Shown: positions 41,948-51,215, numbered from the stretch's first letter. The stretch: 64,000 nucleotides of DNA from an uncultured Clostridia bacterium (GCA_946187035.1 CAMHPQ010000001.1:1-64000); one strand, 5' to 3'. A program made the numbers and translations. The notes: generated by a model not told the origin, from the letters alone.

Positions 41948-41975
41948 AGGCCCTGCGGCACAGACCGCAGGGCCT
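41948..41975. terminator. Bidirectional terminator between lacI-type and GH3 genes
   Basis: An 11-bp perfect stem (AGGCCCTGCGG/CCGCAGGGCCT) with a 6-nt loop is followed by CTTTTATT. It can serve both converging genes. Confidence 0.87.
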
Positions 41976-41978
41976 CTT

Positions 41979-44396
41979 TTATTCATGTTCGGTCAATCCC
42001 TTCGCCATCCGGTAGATCCTGGTGGCGTTGATCTCCAATTGTGTTCGGGTGAGAGTACCGTCCCGCAGCCCCCGGAGCATGGCTTTCAGATCCGCGGAGC
42101 AGCCCGGCATGGTCAGGTCGTTCCCGGCGGCGGCGATTCTGTCCGCCCGCGGGGAGCCGTATTTGCAGCCCCTGGCCGAGGTGGAGGCGCTGAGCCAGTC
42201 GGTCATGACGATGCCGTTGTAGCCGAATTCCGCCCGGAGTACCTGCTCCAGCAGATCTCTGCGCTCAGAGGTGTGGACGCCGTTTAAGAGATTATAGGAG
42301 GTCATGAGGGCGCAGGGATCGGACTCACGCACGGCGATCTCGAAACCCTTCAAATAGAGCTCCCGGAGGGCCCGCTCGCTGATCTGGCTGTTGGAGTAAT
42401 AGCGGTTCGTCTCCTGGTTGTTGGCGCAGAAGTGCTTGACGGTGGCGCCGCAGCCCTTGTGCCGCTGGACGCCCCGGACAATGGCGGCGGCCATCTTCCC
42501 GGTGATCAGCGGGTCTTCGGAGAAATACTCGAAGTTTCTTCCGCAGCGGATGTCCCGGTGGAGATTCAGGGCCGGGGCCAGCCAGAGGTGTACGCCGAAG
42601 CGCTCCATCTCGTCCCTCACCAGATCGCCGCAGGCCTCCGCCAGCGTGGGGTTCCAGCTCTGGGCAATGGCCGTGCCGATGGGGATGGCGGTGCAGTTTT
42701 GCTCCCGGATCTCGCCTTTGGGCTTACCGCCGCCGGTGAGCCGGTTCAGCAACCATTTTGCCACCCCGGGCAGCAGCTCCATCATGCTCTCCGGCAGGGC
42801 CTGCCCGAGTCCGTGGGCGCCTTTTTCGTCCACGGTGTACTGCCGACTCAGCCTCAGACCCGCGGGGCCGTCCGCCATGACCAGCGCAGGGATGCCCTTG
42901 TCCTTCAGGCGGTTGACGGTCTCCCCCGCCGCCCCGGCCACGGTCTTGGAGGCGTCACCGATGACGCTCAGGGGGCCCAGGCCGGGGGTGAAGGCCCCGA
43001 TGTTCACAAGGCACAGCTCCTCGTCGGAGAGGCACCGTACCAGCGGGTCGATCTCATGGTGCAGATCATAGTTCACGGACTCCGTGGGAATCTCGTCAGC
43101 GGTGATATGCAGAATCTCCACATCCGGGAGCGCCTCCGCCCTCTGCTCCGGCTTCCAATCCGAAAAGTCCGGCTTGCCCAGGGCGTTCCGGCACTGCCGC
43201 GTGATGACCTCCCGATCCAGCCGGAGGATGGCGACGGGCTCCGTGTCCCGGCTGTTTTTGCCAAGGCACAGCACATAGTCCCCGGGCTCCAGCACCCAGG
43301 CGGCGCGGTGCTCATCATAGGAGGCCAGCTCCCGCATCCGGAAGGAAAGGGTCAGCATCTCCGACTCTCCCGGCTCCAGGGTGCCGGTTTTGGCAAAGGC
43401 CGCCAGAGTCTGCAGGGGCTTGTGGATTTGGCCCTGCGGCGGAGAGACATAGAGCTGCGCCGTCTCCTTCCCCCTGCAGGCACCGGTGTTTTGGATGTTC
43501 ACCGATACCGTGACCGTCTCGCCGTCCGCCTTAGCATGGTGAGCAGAAAACGCAAAGCTCGTGTAGCCGAGGCCATAGCCGAAGGGGAACAGCGCCCGCT
43601 TTCCCACCGCATCAAAATACCGGTAGCCCACGTAGACGCCCTCCCGGTATCGGGTCTCGTCCCGCCCGCCGAAGTCTCCCAGATCGGCGTAGTCCGCCCA
43701 GGCGCTCCAGGTGGTGGCCAGTCTGCCGGAGGGGAAGCTCTTTCCCAGAATCAGATCCGCCAGAATGTTCCCGGTCTCCGCCCCCAGCTGGCTCAGAAGG
43801 AGGATGTTCCCCACCTCCATGACCGGCGAGAGATCCACCACGCCGCCCACATTCAGCACCAGAAGGAAATTCCCATATTGTTCGTTCAGACGGAGGATGT
43901 CGTGCTTCTCCGTCTCGGTCAGAAGCACGTCCCCGGGCGCGGCTTTCCGGTCGGAGCCCTCCCCGGAGATCCGAGAGAGGACATACACCGCCGTATCCCC
44001 CTTTCCGTTCAGGGGGAGATGGTACTCCGGCTCCGGCATGGCGGCCCCCATGCTCTCCAGAATGGCCAGGGTGTGGTGGGCTCTCGCCTGCTGCTTCAGG
44101 CTCCGGATAAAGTCCCGCCGCGCCGCGTCGCAGATCCGGTCATAGCCGTCCAGCCAGGTCTTGCTGGTAATCGTGAAGCCGGCTTTTTCCAAACCTTCCT
44201 CGATGGTGACAGAATATCTGGAATTCACCTCGCCGGAGCCGGTGCCGCCCTTGACGGTTCGGCGTGCGCCGCCGCCGAAGAGGGCGAGCTCGCCGGGCTT
44301 TTTCAGGGGAAACGATCCGTCAGCCCGCAGCAGCACCGCGCACTCCGCTCCAAACTGCCGCACCGCCATGGCGTGGGCGCGCTCATAGTCGTTCAT
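41979..44396 (-). CDS. Domain-permuted GH3 beta-glycosidase
   Basis: The domain order of this 805-residue enzyme is reversed relative to classical GH3. The C-terminal-type alpha/beta sandwich and Fn3-like domain come first: LFPFGYGLGYTSF around 275, then the Fn3-like domain. The catalytic TIM barrel follows: PALVMADGPAGLR, GRNFEYFSEDP, ATVKHFCANNQE, and the nucleophile Asp in IVMTDWLSAS. The same permutation occurs in some Ruminococcus beta-glucosidases. No signal peptide is seen. ATG 44396 has GGGAGG 7 nt upstream. It likely trims beta-linked oligosaccharides; the exact sugar is not inferable. Confidence 0.88.
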   Translation of the reverse strand: MNDYERAHAMAVRQFGAECAVLLRADGSFPLKKPGELALFGGGARRTVKGGTGSGEVNSRYSVTIEEGLEKAGFTITSKTWLDGYDRICDAARRDFIRSLKQQARAHHTLAILESMGAAMPEPEYHLPLNGKGDTAVYVLSRISGEGSDRKAAPGDVLLTETEKHDILRLNEQYGNFLLVLNVGGVVDLSPVMEVGNILLLSQLGAETGNILADLILGKSFPSGRLATTWSAWADYADLGDFGGRDETRYREGVYVGYRYFDAVGKRALFPFGYGLGYTSFAFSAHHAKADGETVTVSVNIQNTGACRGKETAQLYVSPPQGQIHKPLQTLAAFAKTGTLEPGESEMLTLSFRMRELASYDEHRAAWVLEPGDYVLCLGKNSRDTEPVAILRLDREVITRQCRNALGKPDFSDWKPEQRAEALPDVEILHITADEIPTESVNYDLHHEIDPLVRCLSDEELCLVNIGAFTPGLGPLSVIGDASKTVAGAAGETVNRLKDKGIPALVMADGPAGLRLSRQYTVDEKGAHGLGQALPESMMELLPGVAKWLLNRLTGGGKPKGEIREQNCTAIPIGTAIAQSWNPTLAEACGDLVRDEMERFGVHLWLAPALNLHRDIRCGRNFEYFSEDPLITGKMAAAIVRGVQRHKGCGATVKHFCANNQETNRYYSNSQISERALRELYLKGFEIAVRESDPCALMTSYNLLNGVHTSERRDLLEQVLRAEFGYNGIVMTDWLSASTSARGCKYGSPRADRIAAAGNDLTMPGCSADLKAMLRGLRDGTLTRTQLEINATRIYRMAKGLTEHE

Positions 44397-44427
44397 GTTC
44401 AGGCCTCCCTGTTTCTTTGATGCCTGT

Positions 44428-44433
44428 ATCATA
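44428..44433 (-). promoter_or_regulatory. Extended -10 promoter of the GH3 gene
   Basis: On the minus strand, TGCTATGAT gives an extended -10 element about 32 nt before the start codon. A weak -35 (TGTTTT) is at the expected distance. Confidence 0.45.
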
Positions 44434-44455
44434 GCACATTTTACGAACTGAAAAC

Positions 44456-44481
44456 AGCCCGAAATCGTGAGATCTCGGGCT
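44456..44481 (-). terminator. Terminator after the GH13_31 gene
   Basis: AGCCCGA pairs with TCGGGCT, with partial further pairing inside the loop, and the minus-strand tail is GTTTTC. It lies 7 nt after the GH13_31 stop. Confidence 0.7.
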
Positions 44482-44488
44482 ATTTTGA

Positions 44489-46102
44489 TTACAGATGAAA
44501 CATGACGGCCTCATAGGGTCGGAGGGTGTCGGACACGTCCCCATAGTTTCCGATCAGCCGGGTCATGCCCGCAAGCCGATCCTTCAGCGGGTTTTCGATC
44601 TCCCGATCCCGGAAGTTGCAGACCACCAGCAGCTTGTGATCTCCGTCCGTCCGGGTGTAGGCGAAAATGTCCTCGTCCTCCGGCAGCAGCAGCTCAAAGA
44701 CGCCGTCGGTGATGACGGGAACCTCTCTGCGCAGCCGAATCAGCTTTTGATAGCAGGCAAAGATGGAGTCAGGATCGTCCACCTGATTCTCCGCGTTGAT
44801 CGCAGGGTAATTTTCATTTACCTTCAGCCAGGGCTTCCCGGTGGTGAAGCCGGCGTTGGGCTCTGCGCTCCACTGCATGGGGGTGCGGGCGTTGTCCCGG
44901 CTTCTGCCGTAGGCCGAGGTCAGAATGGATGCATCCGAATATCCGGCGGCCCGGCGGGCGGCGATCATGTTCCGGGTCTCGATGTCGTCATATTCCTCCA
45001 GACCCAGATGGACGTTGGTCATGCCCAGCTCCTGGCCCTGATAGATGTAGGGGGTGCCCTCCATGCCGAAGAGCAGGATGGCCAGCATCTTGGCAGACTC
45101 CACGCGGTATCTCCCCTCGTCGCCCCAGCGGGAGACGATGCGCGGCAGGTCGTGATTCTCGTAGAACAGGCTGTTCCAGCCGCAGCCGTGGAGGCCCTGC
45201 TGCCAGCGGCACATAACCTGCTTGAACTTTTTTAGCGGCAGCGGGGCCAGGTCCCACTTGTCGCCGCCGGCCTGCTTGTCCAGGAGGATGTGCTCAAACT
45301 GGAACACCATGCTCAGCTCGCTGCCGTCGGGGTTGCTGTACCGCTTCGCGGACTCGGTGTTGGCGCTCCAGGCCTCCCCCACCGTCACCAGGCCGGGTCT
45401 CTGGAAGGCGGCAGCGCTCATCTCTTTGATGTAATCGTGGAGCTTCGGGCCGTCCACCTTGATGTGCTGGAAGGGCTCCTTGCCCAGATGGTCCACCACG
45501 TCCAGCCGGAAGCCGCCCACGCCCCGGTCTGACCACCAATTGATCATGTCATAGAGGGCATGGCGCACCTTGGGGTTGCTCCAGTTCAGGTCCGGCTGCC
45601 AGACGGAAAACTGGTAGTAGTAAAACTGCTCCACCTCCGGCACCCACTGCCAGGCTCCGTACCCGAAGTCCGCGATCTGCACGTCCGTGCGCTCCCCGGG
45701 CTCCGCGTCTCTCCAGATATAAAAGTCGTGATAGGGGTTGTCCCGGCTCTTTTTCGCCTCCAGGAACCAGGGGTGCTCATGGGAGGTGTGGTTCAGCACC
45801 AGATCCAGGATGATCCGGATGCCGCGCTTTCCCGCTTCCTCGATGAGCCGATCCATATCCGCCAGGTTGCCGAACATGGGGTCGATGTCCTGATAGTCCG
45901 ACACGTCGTAGCCGTTGTCATACTGAGGCGAGCGGCACACCGGCGAGAGCCAGATGGCGTCGATGCCCAGCTTCTGCAGATAGTCCAGTCTGGAGATGAT
46001 GCCGGGGATGTCGCCGTATCCGTCGCCGTCGGAATCCTGAAAGCTTCTGGGGTAGATCTGATAAATGACCGCCTGCTTCCACCAGTTGGGGTTTTGCTCC
46101 AT
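44489..46102 (-). CDS. GH13_31 alpha-glucosidase / oligo-1,6-glucosidase
   Basis: This 537-residue cytoplasmic enzyme begins MEQNPNWWKQAVIYQIYPRSF, with AAGGAGA before ATG 46102. The track start is upstream, inside the hairpin region. GH13 region I is DLVLNHTS, region II GFRLDVVDH (nucleophile Asp), region III TVGEAWSAN (Glu) and region IV ENHDLPR (Asp). Val after the nucleophile is the residue associated with alpha-1,6 activity in GH13_31. It would release glucose from isomaltose-type or sucrose-isomer sugars. It is 53 nt after a partner-switching operon on the same strand, separated by a hairpin. Confidence 0.9.
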   Translation of the reverse strand: MEQNPNWWKQAVIYQIYPRSFQDSDGDGYGDIPGIISRLDYLQKLGIDAIWLSPVCRSPQYDNGYDVSDYQDIDPMFGNLADMDRLIEEAGKRGIRIILDLVLNHTSHEHPWFLEAKKSRDNPYHDFYIWRDAEPGERTDVQIADFGYGAWQWVPEVEQFYYYQFSVWQPDLNWSNPKVRHALYDMINWWSDRGVGGFRLDVVDHLGKEPFQHIKVDGPKLHDYIKEMSAAAFQRPGLVTVGEAWSANTESAKRYSNPDGSELSMVFQFEHILLDKQAGGDKWDLAPLPLKKFKQVMCRWQQGLHGCGWNSLFYENHDLPRIVSRWGDEGRYRVESAKMLAILLFGMEGTPYIYQGQELGMTNVHLGLEEYDDIETRNMIAARRAAGYSDASILTSAYGRSRDNARTPMQWSAEPNAGFTTGKPWLKVNENYPAINAENQVDDPDSIFACYQKLIRLRREVPVITDGVFELLLPEDEDIFAYTRTDGDHKLLVVCNFRDREIENPLKDRLAGMTRLIGNYGDVSDTLRPYEAVMFHL

Positions 46103-46133
46103 GGTGTTCTCCTTTCCTTCGGTTCCATGAAAG

Positions 46134-46157
46134 GACAGAGCCCTTGGGGGCTCTGTC
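46134..46157 (-). terminator. Hairpin between the partner-switching operon and GH13_31
   Basis: A perfect 10-bp stem (GACAGAGCCC/GGGCTCTGTC) with a 4-nt loop overlaps the stop of the fusion gene. The minus-strand tail CTTTCATG has only a short T-run, so some read-through into the GH13_31 gene is likely. Confidence 0.55.
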
Positions 46158-47715
46158 AAAGATTCTTTTTCAAAGTGAGGATGTTCTTTCCGTCCTTGTA
46201 TTCATAGGCCACGTCGTCCATGAGCTGCTTGGTCATGAAGATGCCGAGGCCGCCGATGGTGCGCTGCTCCGCCGTGAGGGTCACATCCGGATCCTCCTTG
46301 GACAGGGGATCGTAGGGCGTACCGTGATCCACGAAGGTGATCGTGACGCTGACCGGCTCCTGAGAGACCTCCACCCGCACGGTGGCGTTGCCTCTGTCCG
46401 GGGCATAGGCGTAGCTGGCGATGTTGACGAAGATCTCCTCCACCGCCACGCCGATCTGCATCTGGGCCTTCATGGGGCAGTCCGCAGCCTCCAGATGCTC
46501 CTCCACGAAGGCCTGCACGTCCGGCAGATTCTCCGTCACGGCCTCGATGACCAGCTCGTTGGGGGAGAATGTCAGCGTGTCCGTCTGGGCCAGCAGCTCC
46601 AAAAGCTCGGATTTCCAGTGTTCGATCTCCGCGCGGGTCTTCTCGTTCTCCAGACCCTTTCTGCGGATGGAGCGGCGGATCAGGCGGGTGTAGCCCACGA
46701 TGCGGGCCTTGTTCTCCACCTCCCGGAGCTTGGCCTCGCAGGTGGTGCCCAGATAGGCCGCCAGAGTCTTGCGCCAGAAGGTCTGGGCCGTCTCAAAATC
46801 GAAGCCCTGGAAGCGCTTGATGATCTCGTGGTCACACTCGGAAAAGCCGATGAAGGCGTTGTACATACTGGCCAGCTCGAAAACCGGGTTGCCCACGGCC
46901 AAGGTGTCCATGTCGATGAGCAGCACCTCGTCGTTCTGCAGCTCCAGATTCTTGGTGTGGTAGTCGCCGTGGATCATGTGGTCGTCCCGGGGCACCGCCT
47001 GAACCAGCGCCAGCAGCTTTTTCGCCGCCTCTTCCGGCAGATGCGCCTGGAGAAACTCCGCCCAGCCGATGACGGTCTCGCGCATGTCCGGCAGCTTCCC
47101 CTCGGGCACCTCGGTGCCGTGGATGGTCTTGAGCATCTTCACATACTCTCCGACGCACCAGTCCAGCTTCTCCGGCTCATTGGCAAGGATCTTGGAGAAG
47201 GAGCGGGCGTTCAGGAGCTCGAACACCGAGCCGTAGCTCTCCCCGACCTTGACCACATCGTAGCTGATAGCGGTGGGCACGCCCAGGATCAGCGCCAGCT
47301 TCGCCACCTCCCGCTCATGCTGGATCTCCGAGAGGGCGTCGGCGTTGTTGTAGACCTTCACCACGTTGTCCTGGTCGATGCGGTAGAGGGTGCCGTTGGC
47401 GCCGCGGCCAATCTCCTCGCAGCCCTCGATGGAAACCACCCGGTAGGCCTTCTCCACCGGCATCAGCTCCGTGAAGCCGGTCATCTCCAGGATCTCATAG
47501 ACGTCGGAATTCACGTTCACGATCTTCAGATCCCGGATGTTCTTTTTCAGTCTGAGAATCACGCGCAGGCCGGCAGAGGAGATATACTCCAGCTTGTCCA
47601 CGTCCAGCACCACCGGCGCGCTCATATCCGCGATCTGGGCGCGGAGCTCCTGCTCCACCTGGGCCGCGTTGCCGGAATCCACGCGTCCGTTCAAAGCCAC
47701 CCGAATTTCTTCCAT
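46156..47715 (-). CDS. STAS - APH-like kinase - RsbW-like HATPase fusion protein
   Basis: This single 519-residue polypeptide joins three domains. Residues about 1-90 are a STAS antagonist with the phosphorylatable Ser in EYISSAGLRVIL. Residues about 95-370 are an aminoglycoside-phosphotransferase/TIGR02172-like kinase: IGRGANGTLYRI, the catalytic MIHGDYHTKNL and the metal-binding LLIDMDTLAVG. Residues about 385-519 are an RsbW-type HATPase with N-box AVEEIFVNIASYAY, DHGTPYDPL and GGLGIF. The antagonist and its kinase are normally separate proteins. The middle kinase may sense or modify a small molecule. It is the last gene of the partner-switching operon, with AAGGAGA. Confidence 0.88.
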   Translation of the reverse strand: MEEIRVALNGRVDSGNAAQVEQELRAQIADMSAPVVLDVDKLEYISSAGLRVILRLKKNIRDLKIVNVNSDVYEILEMTGFTELMPVEKAYRVVSIEGCEEIGRGANGTLYRIDQDNVVKVYNNADALSEIQHEREVAKLALILGVPTAISYDVVKVGESYGSVFELLNARSFSKILANEPEKLDWCVGEYVKMLKTIHGTEVPEGKLPDMRETVIGWAEFLQAHLPEEAAKKLLALVQAVPRDDHMIHGDYHTKNLELQNDEVLLIDMDTLAVGNPVFELASMYNAFIGFSECDHEIIKRFQGFDFETAQTFWRKTLAAYLGTTCEAKLREVENKARIVGYTRLIRRSIRRKGLENEKTRAEIEHWKSELLELLAQTDTLTFSPNELVIEAVTENLPDVQAFVEEHLEAADCPMKAQMQIGVAVEEIFVNIASYAYAPDRGNATVRVEVSQEPVSVTITFVDHGTPYDPLSKEDPDVTLTAEQRTIGGLGIFMTKQLMDDVAYEYKDGKNILTLKKNL

Positions 47716-47767
47716 AGTGCTTCTCCTTTCAATGCGCCCCGGCGGAAATGACCGCGGCGAGGCCGAT

Positions 47768-49414
47768 TTAAGGTTCCTTTTTCAACAGCGCCCGATTCAG
47801 CAGCCCCAGCTTGTCCGCCTGGAGGATCAGCTCCATCTGCAGCACGCTCTGGTTGGCCGCCGCGGCGAAAATACCAAACAGAATGTCAAAAATCATGGCG
47901 TCGATCAGCGCCGTGGAGGGGATTTGCAGCTCCGCAAAGATCATGATATAGGCCAGCAGGTTGGCCCCCGGCACCGGCGGCGTGGCCACAAACAGCGCCA
48001 CCGACAGCACCATGGCCACCAGCAGCCACCCGGCGGACAGCGGCACCTGATATTGCACGGCGGCAAACACCGTGAACATCAGCGTTCCGACGACGTTGGC
48101 CGGCATCAGCAGCACCAGTCCGTAGGGAAGGCTCACCGTGGCGAAATGCTGCTCAATGCCCAGCTTCGAGACGCTGTCCTGCTCCATTTTTCCGTATCCG
48201 ACGTCCAGACCGCCGGAGCGAACCGCCGTGCGGAAGGCGGGCCAGAGCTTCTGCAAAAGCACCCGAAGCCCCACGCCCTTACGGGCGGAGACATAGGCGG
48301 CGATGGCCAGCATAGCCGCGACGGACACCGCCACCGCCAAAATCAGCACGCCCCACAGACCGCCGAAGGTCAGCAGGCTGCCGCTGACGATCTCCATACA
48401 GATCAAAATCGCAGTGAACAGCGGAACACAGCGGCTGACGTTCTCCGTCATCACCAGACCTACCGCGTCACCCTGCCGGATGAGGCGATCCAATCCCTCG
48501 GCTCTGCCGCCGAGGGCAGTGATGCCGCCGCCCAGCAAAAAGGCCAGAAGCAGCAGCTGCGGGGTGTTGGACTCCATCAGCGGAGAGACCACGTCGCTGG
48601 GCATGACCAGCAAAAGCGTCTGCCAGTATTCCGAGGCATTGATGCCCAGGGTGCTCCCCAGAAGCAGCGGCGCTCGGGAGAACAGACCGCAGCCGATCAC
48701 CGCCAGCAGCGCCGCCGCCATACTCAAAACAAAATACCGCAGGAAGACCCGACGGCTACTGCCGCCCTCCTCCTCGATGGTTCGGGTGTTCAAAACCGAG
48801 GTGCAGACCATCAGGAACACCACCGGGCCGGAGAGCACCGTGAGCATCCGGACCCAGAAATCATAGAGCGGCATCAGCACGTTTGTCACCAGCGCGCTCT
48901 GTCCCGCCGACGTCAGGCCCACCCGGAGAAGCAGTCCGGCGCCGATGCCGATCACCAGGGCGATCAGCAGCTTCAGCGCGGCGTTCATGCCCTTTTTCGG
49001 CAGGTTCAGACGCAGGATGTTCTTGCCGCCGGAATAGCTGTACAGCGGGGAAAGACCCACCGCCGTCAGCAGCGAGCCGCTCCAGTCCTCCAGCTCGGAG
49101 GCGGTTTTGCTCAGGGGGTTGAAGACGTCGCCCTGCATCTCGATCTGGAGATAGGGCTGGCCGAAGCGGCTGCCGGCCTTCAGGGTAAAGGTCTCCTTCT
49201 CTCCGAAGCGCTCCCGGAGCCGGAGCAGGGATTCCTCAAAGGAAAAGCGGATGCGGATGCGGTTCTGCCGCTCCATGTGCAGCCGCTCCAGCAGGTCGTC
49301 CAGCCGCTCGGAGCACCGCTCAATCCCCGCCGCATCCAGGGGGAAGGTCTCGTTGCAGACCACAGGCTCGCCCCGCAGACGGCTCCATATGGTTTTCCTT
49401 GGCATTTCAGCCAT
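47768..49414 (-). CDS. SDF-family symporter with N-terminal HATPase-like domain
   Basis: Residues about 25-130 resemble a degenerate RsbW/HATPase domain: an N-box-like FSFEESLLRLRE, a DVFNPL segment and a terminal strand YSYSGGKNILRLNLP very like the end of the fusion protein encoded next. The rest (about 135-540) is a cation:dicarboxylate symporter of the SDF/DAACS family with about eight helices, two re-entrant regions and VATPPVPGANL near the end. The key N-box Asn seems lost, so ATP binding is doubtful. ATG 49414 overlaps the phosphatase stop by 8 nt; ATG 49405 is possible. It may couple substrate transport to partner switching. Confidence 0.8.
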   Translation of the reverse strand: MAEMPRKTIWSRLRGEPVVCNETFPLDAAGIERCSERLDDLLERLHMERQNRIRIRFSFEESLLRLRERFGEKETFTLKAGSRFGQPYLQIEMQGDVFNPLSKTASELEDWSGSLLTAVGLSPLYSYSGGKNILRLNLPKKGMNAALKLLIALVIGIGAGLLLRVGLTSAGQSALVTNVLMPLYDFWVRMLTVLSGPVVFLMVCTSVLNTRTIEEEGGSSRRVFLRYFVLSMAAALLAVIGCGLFSRAPLLLGSTLGINASEYWQTLLLVMPSDVVSPLMESNTPQLLLLAFLLGGGITALGGRAEGLDRLIRQGDAVGLVMTENVSRCVPLFTAILICMEIVSGSLLTFGGLWGVLILAVAVSVAAMLAIAAYVSARKGVGLRVLLQKLWPAFRTAVRSGGLDVGYGKMEQDSVSKLGIEQHFATVSLPYGLVLLMPANVVGTLMFTVFAAVQYQVPLSAGWLLVAMVLSVALFVATPPVPGANLLAYIMIFAELQIPSTALIDAMIFDILFGIFAAAANQSVLQMELILQADKLGLLNRALLKKEP

Positions 49415-51206
49415 TCTCCTTTTCTCCCTCGGCCTCAGGGCCGAAATAAGCAACGCACATCATGGTCAGATCGTCAAACTGCTCCTCCTCCAGCACGAAG
49501 GCGTCCACATCCTCTCTGACCTGTCTGAGGATGCCGCGGGGCGCCGCGTCGGCGTTGCGGTTCAGCGCCCGGAGCATGTTCTCCGTGCCGAAGAGCCGGT
49601 TTTCCCCATCGGTGGCCTCGGGCACGCCGTCGGTATAGAGAAACAGCTTCGCGCCGGGCTTCAGCTGCAGCTCGTAGTCCTTGTATCGAACCCCGTCCAT
49701 GCCGCCCAGCACCAGACCGTGCTTGTCCTTCAAAAGCGCAAACGGCTCCCCGGGCTGTTGAATCACCGGGTACTCATGCCCCGCGTTGGCGGCGGTCAGC
49801 TTCCCGGTGGAGAGCTCCAGCACGCCCATCCAGACCGTGACGAACATCTCCTGGGGGTTGTTGGCGCAGATGGCGGCGTTGGTGTCCGCGAGCACCCGGG
49901 CGGGGGATTTGCCCATCTTGGCATTGTTGGCCAGGATGATCTTGCTGACCATCATGAACAGCGCCGCGGGGACGCCCTTGCCGGAGACGTCGGCCATGAC
50001 CAGGCACAAGTGATCGTGGTCGATCAGGAAGAAGTCATAGAAATCGCCGCCCACCTCTCTGGCGGGGTCCATGCTGGCGTAGATGTCGAACTCCTTCCGC
50101 TCCGGGAAGGCCGGGAAGTCCCCGGGCAGCATGGCTCTCTGGATCTGGGTGGCCATGTTCAGCTCCGTGCCGACCCGCTCGCGTTCGGCGGTAATGGTCT
50201 CGATCTCTCTGAGATAGTCGTCGATCTCCACCGCGAGATCGGAAATATCCCGGGACAGCTGGCCGATCTCGTTGCGGGATCGCACCAGGGCGAGGTTTTT
50301 CACCACGGCCTTGCTGTCCTTGCTGTCCCGATAGAGGCGGATGTTCTCCTGCACCGCCTTGAGCGGGTGGAGCACAAACACAAAGATCAGCGTCAGGCAG
50401 ATCAGCGACAGGCCGATCTGATTGAGGATCGCAAAGACGGTCTCCGTCTTGGTCTGGGTCATCATGCTGGCGCGCAGATCTGTGAGATTGTAGGTCATGC
50501 CGATGAGCACGGTGTGGCCGTTGATCTCGCAGAAGTTGGCATAGTAGTCCATGTAATTGCCGGCTTCCGCCAGATGGCTGTGGTTTTCCCGGGCGCTGCG
50601 CATGGCGTTCTGCTGGCTCTCCCCCACTGTGACCACGTGGCCCAGCGGATAGACCTCCTCATAATTGGTGCCGCGCACCGCGCCGGGATCGGCGGCGCTG
50701 TACAGGAAAAACTGGGAGTCGAAGGGCTCCTCCGTCACCACACATAACAGAAAGTCGATGTGACAGGCCTGCTTGATCTCGTTTAAGCGCGTGACGATCC
50801 AGGAGTAGGCAATCTCAGCGTAGAGCTTCTGATCTTCCTCCGGCAGCGCCTCCAGCTCCTGGGCTGTGGCATATTCCGGGGACAGCGCCGGCTGCCGCTG
50901 ACTGAGCAGCCGCACCTTGCCGGCGGTCATGCTGTCAGGGGTAAACTCCTCATCGTAGTCGATGTCCATGGAGTCGGCGTGGGTGTACCAGTAGTGAAAC
51001 AGCCACTCGTAGGCCGGATACTCCGTGACCGAGCGCTCCGCCTCGTCCGCGACCTGGGCGGCATAGAGCTCCGTCTGCCGCTTCACGCTCTGGTCGGAGA
51101 GCTCCGCCTCCGTGAAATAGGTCATCAGCCCCGTCACCAGTACGCCCAGCGCAAACAGGACCGCAACCTGCGCAATGATGCCGCTGCGAAGGGTTTTTCT
51201 CTTCAT
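49407..51206 (-). CDS. SpoIIE/RsbU-type PP2C phosphatase with extracytoplasmic sensor
   Basis: This 599-residue protein has a first membrane helix (about 10-30) and an extracytoplasmic domain of about 240 residues. A second helix (about 276-298), a HAMP-like linker and a coiled coil follow. A PP2C-type phosphatase domain spans about 360-585, with DPAREVGGDFYDFF, VMADVSGKGVPAALFM, FLYTDGVPEATD and EEQFDDLTMM, the metal-binding aspartates. It would dephosphorylate a STAS antagonist, probably the neighbouring one, when its outer domain senses a signal. No strong ribosome-binding site is seen, suggesting coupling to the STAS gene 9 nt upstream. Confidence 0.92.
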   Translation of the reverse strand: MKRKTLRSGIIAQVAVLFALGVLVTGLMTYFTEAELSDQSVKRQTELYAAQVADEAERSVTEYPAYEWLFHYWYTHADSMDIDYDEEFTPDSMTAGKVRLLSQRQPALSPEYATAQELEALPEEDQKLYAEIAYSWIVTRLNEIKQACHIDFLLCVVTEEPFDSQFFLYSAADPGAVRGTNYEEVYPLGHVVTVGESQQNAMRSARENHSHLAEAGNYMDYYANFCEINGHTVLIGMTYNLTDLRASMMTQTKTETVFAILNQIGLSLICLTLIFVFVLHPLKAVQENIRLYRDSKDSKAVVKNLALVRSRNEIGQLSRDISDLAVEIDDYLREIETITAERERVGTELNMATQIQRAMLPGDFPAFPERKEFDIYASMDPAREVGGDFYDFFLIDHDHLCLVMADVSGKGVPAALFMMVSKIILANNAKMGKSPARVLADTNAAICANNPQEMFVTVWMGVLELSTGKLTAANAGHEYPVIQQPGEPFALLKDKHGLVLGGMDGVRYKDYELQLKPGAKLFLYTDGVPEATDGENRLFGTENMLRALNRNADAAPRGILRQVREDVDAFVLEEEQFDDLTMMCVAYFGPEAEGEKENG

Positions 51207-51215
51207 TCGGTCGTC

